A stretch of 7,352 nt of DNA, taken from positions 1 to 7,352 of the forward strand of contig CANQYH010000157.1 in the NCBI GenBank assembly GCA_947628025.1, in the 5' to 3' direction. The position numbers and the translations under genes are program-made. Below, in pieces: positions 1-4,994 of this stretch (the first letter of the stretch is position 1; each line of letters opens with the position of its first letter). This DNA comes from an uncultured Lachnospiraceae bacterium (GTDB lineage: Bacteria; Bacillota; Clostridia; Lachnospirales; Lachnospiraceae). The notes beneath the pieces are model-generated. The model did no database searches. It saw nothing but the letters and a program-made list of their open reading frames with translations, and was not told the DNA's origin.

Positions 1-46
1 TGGTGAATTTATTAATGTCGTCTACTATAAAAAAGGAGGCAGTAAG

Positions 47-1153
47 ATGGACGGTTACCGGATCCAGGGGAAAGGTCCCGTGGATTACGCAAAGGACGCC
101 TGCGATACGATGATGCGCAGGTTCGAAGCGGCGCAGCTTCCCCCGAAAGGCCATTTCCATTATCACCAGGGCGTGTTTTTGTCGGGAGTGATGAAAACCT
201 ATGAGCTGACCGGGGAGGAGAAATATTTTCAATACTGCAGGGACTGGGTGGATTCGATCGTCGGGCCGGACGGGATGATCCGGCAGTTCGATCCGGGACA
301 GCTGGACGATATCCAGCCGGGGATCCTGCTCTATCCGCTCTATAAGAGGACCGGGGACGAGCGTTACCGTACCGCGATCCTGACGCTGGCGAGCATCCTG
401 TGGAATTTTCCGCGGACGGAAGAGGGCGGCTACTGGCATAAGGTCGGCTGCGCCCACCAGATGTGGCTGGACGGCCTCTATATGGGCGGCCCTATCGGCG
501 CGCAGTTCGGCAGGGATTTCGGTCATCCGGAGTTTTTTGACCGGGTGGCGTTCCAGGCGCTTTTGATGGAGCAGAAGACTAGGGATGAGAAGACGGGGCT
601 TTTGTACCACGGCTGGGATTCCCTGAAGAGCCAGGAATGGGCGGATCCGGTGACCGGCCGCGCGCCGGAGTTCTGGGGCCGGGCCATGGGCTGGGTGCCG
701 GTGGCGCTTCTGGATGATCTGGACTTTTTCCCGGAGGACCATAAGGACCGGCCGGAGCTGATCCGCATGGCGGCGGATCTTTTGAAATCGCTGTGTCCGT
801 GGCAGGGCGAGGATGGGCTGTGGTACCAGGTGGTCAATAAGCCGTCCGAGCCGGGCAACTGGCCGGAATCCTCCTGTACCTGCCTTTACGGCGCGGCCAT
901 CTGCAAAGCCGTGCGGCTGGGGTACCTGGATACGTCCTATCTGGACTGCGCCCGCAGAGCCTACGAGGGCATCATCCGGCGCTTGAAGTGGGATGAGAAC
1001 GGGATCGTGGTGGACAATATCTGCATCGGGACCGGTATCGGCGATTATGAATTTTACTGCCGGCGGCCCACCAGCGTCAACGATCTCCACGGCATGGGCG
1101 CGTTCCTGATCCTGCTTTCGGAGACGGAGAAGCTGGCGCGGGCGGGATTCTGA
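47..1153 (+). CDS. GH105-type unsaturated glucuronyl / rhamnogalacturonyl hydrolase
   Basis: This 368-residue protein looks like a glycoside hydrolase of family 105 (YteR/YesR type; the related family 88 is the alternative). Such enzymes remove the 4,5-unsaturated uronic acid that polysaccharide lyases leave at the non-reducing end of pectin or glycosaminoglycan fragments, by hydrating the double bond. Visible family signs are M-W-L-D-G-L-Y-M at 139-146, where Asp142 matches the catalytic Asp of YteR, L-Y-H-G-W-D at 186-191, W-G-R-A-M-G-W at 210-216, an E-S-S-C-T segment at 275-279, and N-D-L-H-G-M-G-A-F near 345-353. The length is normal for an (alpha/alpha)6 barrel. There is no signal peptide, so it should act in the cytoplasm on imported oligosaccharides. 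The start is fixed by GGAGG at 35-39, seven bases before the ATG. The frame is also open upstream to the window edge, but no earlier start is visible. No lyase or transporter is in view, so the exact substrate is unknown. Confidence 0.88.
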   Translation: MDGYRIQGKGPVDYAKDACDTMMRRFEAAQLPPKGHFHYHQGVFLSGVMKTYELTGEEKYFQYCRDWVDSIVGPDGMIRQFDPGQLDDIQPGILLYPLYKRTGDERYRTAILTLASILWNFPRTEEGGYWHKVGCAHQMWLDGLYMGGPIGAQFGRDFGHPEFFDRVAFQALLMEQKTRDEKTGLLYHGWDSLKSQEWADPVTGRAPEFWGRAMGWVPVALLDDLDFFPEDHKDRPELIRMAADLLKSLCPWQGEDGLWYQVVNKPSEPGNWPESSCTCLYGAAICKAVRLGYLDTSYLDCARRAYEGIIRRLKWDENGIVVDNICIGTGIGDYEFYCRRPTSVNDLHGMGAFLILLSETEKLARAGF

Positions 1154-1214
1154 ACCATAAACCGCAAAAGGATGAGGAATCTTCAATCAACAGCCGGGGA
1201 GAATGGGCAGTGTT

Positions 1215-1284
1215 CGTAAAACAGTAACCATGAAATGAACGGCAACCGCCGTACAGGATCGGTTAAAAATCAAACTGTTTTACG
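1215..1284 (+). repeat. Inverted-repeat leader hairpin just ahead of the DUF6061-like remnant
   Basis: CGTAAAACAGT at 1215-1225 and ACTGTTTTACG at 1274-1284 are perfect 11-bp reverse complements. Nested inside are AACC (1226-1229) with GGTT (1261-1264), and a small hairpin ACGGC (1239-1243) / GCCGT (1248-1252) with loop AACC. Together they could fold into one branched or stacked structure. The last base of the right arm is the first base before or within the GGAGG at 1284-1288 that serves the ATG at 1296, so the fold would partly occlude that ribosome binding site. The pairing is seen in the sequence; a regulatory role, or an origin as the ends of a small mobile element, is inference. Confidence 0.6.
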
Positions 1285-1295
1285 GAGGAAACACC

Positions 1296-1486
1296 ATGAA
1301 AGGACTAAAATCTTGTGAGTTCAATATCGACAGCGGCTGCGTGGAGATTTGCTTTTCCGATGGGTCAATGCTCGCCATCGACTGTGCTCTGGATTACGCT
1401 AAACTGTTCTCGGCGGAGAGCTGGATGGATACCTGAAACGGGTCCGGGCCATACAGCGGCATCGGCTGGGAGTCCTGAAAATGTAG
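1296..1486 (+). pseudogene. Degraded DUF6061-like small protein gene
   Basis: An ATG at 1296, eight bases after GGAGG (1284-1288), opens a 46-codon reading frame that ends at a TGA at 1434-1436. The first 30 residues (K-S-C-E-F-N-I-D-S-G-C-V-E-I, then F-S-D-G-S-M-L-A-I-D) resemble, from memory, the N-terminus of DUF6061 proteins, small uncharacterised proteins common in Clostridia. The next residues A-L-D-Y-A-K-L resemble a segment that lies about 25 residues further on in such proteins, which suggests an in-frame internal deletion after residue 30. Just after 1408 the frame slips: read one frame over, codons from about 1413 give G-G-E-L-D-G-Y-L-K-R-V-R-A-I-Q-R-H-R-L and stop at TAG 1484-1486, matching the expected C-terminal part. 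A single lost base near 1410 would explain this. No function is known for the family. The family match rests on recollection, not a search. Confidence 0.6.
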
Positions 1487-1490
1487 AAGC

Positions 1491-1539
1491 GCCCGCCTCG
1501 GTCAGACGGAAATGTTTGGCTGAGGCGGGCTTTTCCTGT
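1491..1539 (+). terminator. Strong intrinsic terminator
   Basis: Arms at 1491-1507 and 1514-1530 form a 17-bp stem (14 Watson-Crick pairs and three G-U pairs; core GCCCGCCTC / GAGGCGGGC) closed by the six-base loop GGAAAT. The stem is followed directly by TTTTCCTGTTT. It lies five bases after the second-frame stop of the DUF6061-like remnant, so it probably ended that small transcription unit and separates it from the LRR gene. Confidence 0.88.
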
Positions 1540-1674
1540 TTATTTGAGCGTATGCGCTTTTTCGATAGCTGGACGGAGAATATGGCGTTAACCACCAAAG
1601 ACGGGTATCCAGAACGGCTGACAGGTAAACGGGCCTATGGTGTGAGAGCATGTTTCGAGGCCGGTAGATGATAC

Positions 1675-1703
1675 TTGACATTAAGAAGTTTATGGAATAT
1701 AGT
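1675..1703 (+). promoter_or_regulatory. Sigma-A type promoter of the TPR-LRR gene
   Basis: A perfect -35 TTGACA at 1675-1680, a 17-bp spacer and the -10 TATAGT at 1698-1703 (5 of 6 consensus bases). Transcription would start near 1710, leaving a short 5' leader of about 22 bases before the GTG at 1733. No operator is evident, though GGCCT (about 1633-1637) and AGGCC (about 1658-1662) form a short inverted repeat just upstream of the -35. Confidence 0.82.
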
Positions 1704-1732
1704 GATTTTTATAATAAACAGGAGGAAATGTT

Positions 1733-3319
1733 GTGAAATCATTTGCAGCTATACATTTGCAGAAGAGGAATCTGAGAGGCTTTGTGATACTGGTCTTGCT
1801 GCTTGCGGTGACCGTTTGTGGAACTGGCTGTCATGCAAAAGAGAAAAAACTGACGGAGCAGTTGTCGCTGGGAAACAGTTATTTCCTGGAGACGGACTAT
1901 GAGAGCGCCATTGCAGCCTACAATCAGGCCATTGCACTGGATCCGAAGTGCGTAGAAGCGTACATCGGCTTGGCGAATGTGTACGTGGCCATGGATGATT
2001 ATGAAAACGCGATGGCGGTGTTGACGCGCGGCCAGGGAGAAGTGAATGCGGAGGAGCTGCAGGAGAAGAGCGCGGAGGTTCAGAGGATGACCGACGAATC
2101 TGCCGCCGCGGAAACGATGGGGGCGGAGACGACCGGCGATGGTCAGATCACGGCGAAGCCGGAGGAGCCTCGGACGGAGGAGAAAACGGCTGAAGGCGAG
2201 GCAACAGCAGAAAAAACACCCGCTGCTGCGGTAAACAGTACGCAGGGCTTTGTTTCCTGGGCTGACGCAGAATTGGAAGACCGTGTGATGGACTGGAAAG
2301 ACGTGAATTTGAAAGCGGCAATGCGTGAAATCACGGGCATCAGCGACAGGGATATTATGTTGAGCGATGTGTGGGAGATGACGGAACTAAGTTTACGTGA
2401 GAAGCAGATCAGCGAAATAAGTGCGCTGTCGGGCCTGACGAATCTGACGTGTTTGGACTTGGGGAGTAACCAGATCAGTGATATAAGTACGCTGTCGGGC
2501 CTGATGAATCTGACAAGGCTGAGCTTGAATTATAACCAGATCAGTGATATAAGTGTGCTGTCCGGTCTGAGAAATCTGACGTATTTGAGGCTGGAGAGCA
2601 ACCAGATCAGCGAAATAAGTGCGCTGTCGGGCCTGATGAATTTGACGGAACTGGATTTGAGTTATAACTGGCAGATCAGTGAAATAAGTGTACTGTCCGG
2701 TCTGACGAATCTGACGGCTTTGGATCTGAGGTATAACCAGATCAGTGACATAAGTGCGCTGTCGGGCTTGACGAATCTGACGTGTTTGAACTTGGGGGCT
2801 AACCAGATCAGTGAAATAAGTACGCTGTCGAGCCTGACGAATCTGACGAGGTTGAGCTTGGATTATAACCAGATCAGTGACATAAGTGCGCTGTCGGGTC
2901 TGACGAATCTGACGAATTTGTATCTGGGGACTAACCAGATCAGCGAAATAAGTGCGCTGTCGGGCCTGACGAATCTGACGAATTTAGTGCTGCGGGATAA
3001 CCGGATCAGAGAAATAAGAGCGCTGTCCGGTTTGACGAATCTGATATATTTGTATCTGGGGGATAACCCGATCAGCGACATAAGCGCGCTGTCGGGTCTG
3101 ACGAATCTGACGTTTTTGGAGTTGGAGCATGCCCAGATCAGTGACATAAGCGTACTGTCCGGTCTGACGAATCTGACAACTTTGGATCTGAGGTATAACC
3201 AGATCAGTGATATAAGTGCGCTGTCCGGTCTGACGAATCTGACGGAATTGTGGCTGGCGGGTAACCAGATCAGTGATTATTCTCCGGTAGAATTTGTCGG
3301 TGGCGGTCTATATCGATAG
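1733..3319 (+). CDS. Exported TPR and internalin-like leucine-rich-repeat protein, probable lipoprotein
   Basis: The 528-residue product starts at GTG 1733, seven bases after GGAGG (1721-1725); the nearer ATG at 1728 runs straight into a stop. Residues 1-33 are a basic N-terminus, a hydrophobic core (17-28) and G-T-G-C ending at Cys33, a non-canonical lipobox (Gly at -3), so a lipoprotein is likely but not certain. Residues about 42-110 form two TPR-like helix pairs (A-I-A-A-Y-N-Q-A-I-A-L-D-P, then A-Y-I-G-L-A-N-V-Y). Residues about 110-170 are an acidic, Ala/Glu/Thr-rich linker. Residues 190-218 (V-N-L-K-A-A-M-R-E-I, then D-I-M-L-S-D) resemble the cap that precedes internalin-type LRRs. Then follow 13 repeats of 22 residues (233-519), with no LPXTG or GW anchor. 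By analogy it is a surface binding protein whose ligand cannot be read from sequence. ATA and TTG codons are frequent, unlike its neighbours, which suggests separate acquisition. It has its own promoter. Confidence 0.88.
   Translation: MKSFAAIHLQKRNLRGFVILVLLLAVTVCGTGCHAKEKKLTEQLSLGNSYFLETDYESAIAAYNQAIALDPKCVEAYIGLANVYVAMDDYENAMAVLTRGQGEVNAEELQEKSAEVQRMTDESAAAETMGAETTGDGQITAKPEEPRTEEKTAEGEATAEKTPAAAVNSTQGFVSWADAELEDRVMDWKDVNLKAAMREITGISDRDIMLSDVWEMTELSLREKQISEISALSGLTNLTCLDLGSNQISDISTLSGLMNLTRLSLNYNQISDISVLSGLRNLTYLRLESNQISEISALSGLMNLTELDLSYNWQISEISVLSGLTNLTALDLRYNQISDISALSGLTNLTCLNLGANQISEISTLSSLTNLTRLSLDYNQISDISALSGLTNLTNLYLGTNQISEISALSGLTNLTNLVLRDNRIREIRALSGLTNLIYLYLGDNPISDISALSGLTNLTFLELEHAQISDISVLSGLTNLTTLDLRYNQISDISALSGLTNLTELWLAGNQISDYSPVEFVGGGLYR
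2429..3289 (+). repeat. 13 tandem 66-bp repeats encoding SDS22/internalin-type LRRs
   Basis: Thirteen consecutive units, each coding for SGLTNLTxLxL followed by two or three variable residues and then NQISDISAL or a close variant. All are 66 bp except unit 4, which has one extra TGG codon (Trp between N and Q), giving 69 bp. Invariant Leu, Asn and Ile positions form the LRR core, while the residues flanking the L-x-L strand vary, as expected for an exposed concave face. Unit 9 is the most diverged in its second half (N-R-I-R-E-I-R-A-L). Units 1-2 resemble 6-7, and units 4-5 resemble 11-12, so block duplications probably built the array. The array stays in frame throughout. Confidence 0.93.
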
Positions 3320-3350
3320 AGCGATTTATTAAGAGTCCAGATTCGATAAA

Positions 3351-3494
3351 GTGTGGGAATACATTCGTGGCGAGGAAAGATTGCAGCTGATTGTAAGATC
3401 ATTATCGATTAGCAGTCAGTATAAAACGCATAGACAAAACTCTGATATGGAAAGCGTACCTGAAAGAGTGGTACTAAAGCCAGAAAGACAGTGA
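3351..3494 (+). other. Doubtful 47-codon ORF in the LRR-deacetylase intergenic region
   Basis: The 302 bases between the LRR stop and the deacetylase start hold no convincing gene. One frame stays open from the TAA at 3330-3332 to the TGA at 3492-3494. From the GTG at 3351 it would give 47 residues beginning M-W-E-Y-I-R-G-E-E-R-L and ending V-V-L-K-P-E-R-Q. It is charged and reads like a soluble protein fragment, but it has no ribosome binding site and I recognise no family. It could be the tail of a deleted gene or simply chance. No intrinsic terminator for the LRR gene is visible here. Confidence 0.15.
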
Positions 3495-3498
3495 CTTT

Positions 3499-3527
3499 TT
3501 GATAGTTTAGACGGCAAAACCGATAAA
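3499..3527 (+). promoter_or_regulatory. Possible weak promoter of the deacetylase gene
   Basis: TTGATA at 3499-3504 (5 of 6 matches to the -35 consensus), a 17-bp spacer and GATAAA at 3522-3527 (4 of 6 matches to the -10). It would give a leader of about 88 bases before the ATG at 3622. It is the only reasonable promoter-like pair seen in this gap, but it is weak. Confidence 0.3.
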
Positions 3528-3621
3528 CGTATGGATGTGTTTAGACATAATTGAAAAGAGCCGGAGGAAACATCCCGGTTTTTATATCTATTCTAATAAA
3601 GAGGACAAGGAGGACATTGCC

Positions 3622-4443
3622 ATGAGCAGTTTGAAAAACATTTATACCTGTTTCCCGGGAGGGAAGCACAAGGTCCTGACCATGAGCTACGACGACGGCC
3701 GCGATTACGACAAGCGCCTGATCGAGATCTTCAACCGTTACGGCATCAAGGGGACCTTTCATATCAATTCCGGCCTGGCCAGCGAGCAGCGCTATCCCGG
3801 CGAATCCCGCATCTCGCTGGATGAGATCGCCGAGGTCTACCGGGGCCATGAGGTCTCCTGCCACACGGTTTTCCATCCGACCATCGCGCGCAGTCCCATC
3901 GAGCAGGTGGCGCTGCAGGTGCTGGAGGACCGCCGGGCTTTGGAGCGGGCCGCCGGGTATCCGGTGCGGGGCCTGTCCTATCCCAACGGTTCCTATTCGA
4001 AAGAGATCGTGGAGCTTCTGCCGAAGCTGGGCATCGAATACAGCCGCGTCGTAGGCGACACCCACGATTTCGGGATACCGGAGAATTTCCTTTTATGGAA
4101 ATCCACCTGCCACCACAACCATAACCTGCTGGAGGACGGCAAGCGGTTCATCGCGCTCAATAAGACCCAGTACCTCTATATGATGTATGTCTGGGGCCAC
4201 AGCTTTGAGTTCCCCAGGGATAATAACTGGGAGCTGATGGAGGAATTCTGCAGCATGGTTTCCGGGCGGGACGACACCTGGTACGCCACCAATATCCAGA
4301 TCGTGGACTACATGAAAGCCGCGAAGAACCTGAAATTTACGATCGATGCGGACCGGGTCTACAATCCCAGCTTTTCGAGCGTCTGGATCGAAGTGGACAA
4401 AAAGATCGTCGAGATTCCCGGCGGCGCGGCCGTGGAGATCTGA
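3622..4443 (+). CDS. NodB-fold (CE4-like) polysaccharide deacetylase
   Basis: The 273-residue protein carries the motifs of the metal-dependent NodB/CE4 deacetylase fold. Motif 1 is S-Y-D-D-G at 22-26, with Asp24 the probable base and Asp25 the metal ligand. Motif 2 is H-T-V-F-H-P at 81-86, giving the two His ligands. Motif 3 is R-G-L-S-Y-P-N-G at 116-123. A late W-G-H-S-F-E-F at 191-197 supplies the usual C-terminal His. Family members remove N- or O-acetyl groups from chitin, peptidoglycan, xylan or small sugars; the substrate here is not evident. There is no signal peptide or membrane segment, so it is probably cytoplasmic, which argues against a cell-wall role. The start is set by AAGGAGG (3607-3613) eight bases ahead of the ATG. 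The reading frame is open to an ATG at 3535, but that one lacks a ribosome binding site. A shared oligosaccharide pathway with the GH105 gene upstream is possible but speculative. Confidence 0.86.
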   Translation: MSSLKNIYTCFPGGKHKVLTMSYDDGRDYDKRLIEIFNRYGIKGTFHINSGLASEQRYPGESRISLDEIAEVYRGHEVSCHTVFHPTIARSPIEQVALQVLEDRRALERAAGYPVRGLSYPNGSYSKEIVELLPKLGIEYSRVVGDTHDFGIPENFLLWKSTCHHNHNLLEDGKRFIALNKTQYLYMMYVWGHSFEFPRDNNWELMEEFCSMVSGRDDTWYATNIQIVDYMKAAKNLKFTIDADRVYNPSFSSVWIEVDKKIVEIPGGAAVEI

Positions 4444-4456
4444 ATGGTGCAGGAGG

Positions 4457-4513
4457 ACCGCCGCCATGCAGAAAGTGCCGGGTGCCGGCGGCCGCAAGGC
4501 GGCGGTTTTCTTT
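4457..4513 (+). terminator. Probable intrinsic terminator after the deacetylase gene
   Basis: ACCGCCGCC (4457-4465) pairs perfectly with GGCGGCGGT (4498-4506), and TTTTCTTT follows. The 32-base loop is long. A compact alternative places the loop at GCAA (4491-4494) with two G-G mismatches in the stem. It begins 13 bases after the deacetylase stop. This fits a terminator separating the deacetylase from the hflK unit, although the long loop lowers certainty. Confidence 0.5.
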
Positions 4514-4576
4514 GAAAAAGCGAGAGAAAACGGAAAACGTCCGATCTTCGGAATACGTGACGGTAAAAAAAGCTAA
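4466..4576 (+). CDS. Doubtful 36-residue basic peptide ORF
   Basis: An ATG at 4466 lies nine bases after AGGAGG (4451-4456) and opens 36 codons, beginning M-Q-K-V-P-G-A-G-G and ending I-R-D-G-K-K-S, with nine Lys or Arg residues in the rest. The ribosome binding site is as good as those of the real genes. However, the same bases form the arms of the probable terminator at 4457-4513, and I recognise no family. If translated it would follow the deacetylase by 22 bases. It is more likely a chance ORF inside terminator sequence. Confidence 0.2.
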   Translation: MQKVPGAGGRKAAVFFEKARENGKRPIFGIRDGKKS

Positions 4577-4603
4577 ATATTGACAAAAAATTAACGAAAA
4601 TGC

Positions 4604-4632
4604 TTGACAGAAATCGCGGGATATGGTATAGT
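4604..4632 (+). promoter_or_regulatory. Strong extended -10 sigma-A promoter of the hflK leader
   Basis: A perfect -35 TTGACA at 4604-4609, a 17-bp spacer and TATAGT at 4627-4632, preceded by TGG so that it also has an extended -10 (TGnTATAGT). The likely start is the A at 4639. A second TTGACA at 4580-4585 has no matching -10 at proper spacing. The surrounding A+T-rich stretch 4561-4605 contrasts with the G+C-rich leader that follows and may act as an UP-like element. Confidence 0.88.
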
Positions 4633-4638
4633 ATAGAC

Positions 4639-4773
4639 AACGCAAGAGAAGCGGTCCGGCGGTCAAGCCGGGCAGGCGACGTCAGGACAATAGAGAAACG
4701 ATCCGCATCTGTGTGGGAGAATGCGAGACTTTTATTGGAGCCAGGATGGCCTCAGTAAAGGTCTTTTTGTCTT
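4639..4773 (+). ncRNA. Candidate terminated leader RNA or small RNA upstream of hflK
   Basis: From the predicted start at 4639 to the T-tract ending at 4773 is about 135 nt, containing three consecutive hairpins and no convincing gene. Hairpin 1 is GTCCGGC (4654-4660) / GCCGGGC (4667-4673) with loop GGTCAA. Hairpin 2 is CGCAT (4704-4708) / ATGCG (4721-4725). Hairpin 3 is the intrinsic terminator at 4726-4764. An alternative 8-bp pairing, CAATAGAG (4688-4695) with TTTTATTG (4730-4737), would capture the left arm of the terminator and so could act as an antiterminator. This layout suits a cis-acting attenuator or riboswitch for hflK, or an independent sRNA. I checked by eye for hallmarks of T-box, TPP, c-di-GMP, ZTP, tmRNA, SRP RNA and RNase P and saw none. 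Confidence 0.55.
4726..4773 (+). terminator. Intrinsic terminator or attenuator in the hflK leader
   Basis: Arms 4726-4742 and 4748-4764 form a 17-position stem (one A-C mismatch, a few G-U pairs) with the five-base loop AGGAT, followed by TTTTGTCTT at 4765-4773. It lies only about 90 nt after the promoter start and 222 bases before the hflK start codon. Unless read through, it would therefore stop transcription before the operon. Confidence 0.82.
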
Positions 4774-4994
4774 ACCAGGGGCGAAGCGCCGCAGGAGAAG
4801 CGCTTTACCCGGAGATCTGCACAGACGGATGGGGTCCTGCGGAGTACGGGGGCTCTTGCGAAAGGCGCTTTGTGAAGCGGGCGGGGATCCATGGCATGCC
4901 GGTCCCGGCGGCGGTGCGAAGCGGACGTTTCGGCGCGGACCCTGCGCGCGGAGCGGGAACCATGTGCGACTATAAACAGAAAGGTGAGAGACGT
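4774..4994 (+). other. G+C-rich structured 5' leader between attenuator and hflK
   Basis: These 221 bases hold no gene I can support. They contain GGCG/CGCC (4780-4783 / 4787-4790) and an 8-bp perfect pair CCGCAGGA (4789-4796) / TCCTGCGG (4835-4842). The two overlap by two bases, so they compete. Several further short G+C-rich hairpins follow. The hflK frame happens to be open through all of it back to an ATG at 4713, and an ATG at 4962 is in frame, but neither has a good ribosome binding site. Confidence 0.5.

Noticed and set aside
1230..1238. ATG-AAA-TGA mini-ORF in the inverted-repeat leader
   Set aside because: It has two codons and no ribosome binding site, so it is expected by chance.
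1546..1560. AGCG-TATG-CGCT mini-hairpin with a T-run as a second terminator
   Set aside because: Four base pairs is too weak, and the strong terminator just upstream already accounts for termination.
1315..1671. 118-codon plus-strand open frame between the GH105 and LRR genes
   Set aside because: It runs straight through the strong terminator at 1491-1539, has no ribosome binding site, and is out of frame with the DUF6061-like remnant.
1675..1902. 75-codon plus-strand frame overlapping the LRR gene start
   Set aside because: It starts inside the promoter -35 and overlaps the signal peptide region of the real gene in another frame.
2429..3289. CRISPR-like array
   Set aside because: The regular 66-bp spacing is explained by in-frame leucine-rich repeats. 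There are no short palindromic repeats with unrelated spacers.
3535..3621. Upstream ATG extending the deacetylase by 29 residues
   Set aside because: It has no ribosome binding site, while the ATG at 3622 has AAGGAGG at ideal spacing and the NodB domain begins shortly after it.
3541..4065. 174-codon minus-strand open frame inside the deacetylase gene
   Set aside because: It is antisense to a gene with intact NodB motifs, and its own translation shows no family features.
4639..4773. Known riboswitch or housekeeping RNA (T-box, guanidine-III, ZTP, SRP, tmRNA, 6S)
   Set aside because: Only a short chance resemblance (GTCAGGACAA) to guanidine-III riboswitches was seen. The rest of that consensus, and the hallmarks of the other classes, are missing.
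4721..4975. 84-codon Arg/Gly-rich frame in the hflK leader
   Set aside because: It begins within the attenuator hairpins, lacks a spaced ribosome binding site, and its composition is what G+C-rich non-coding DNA gives.
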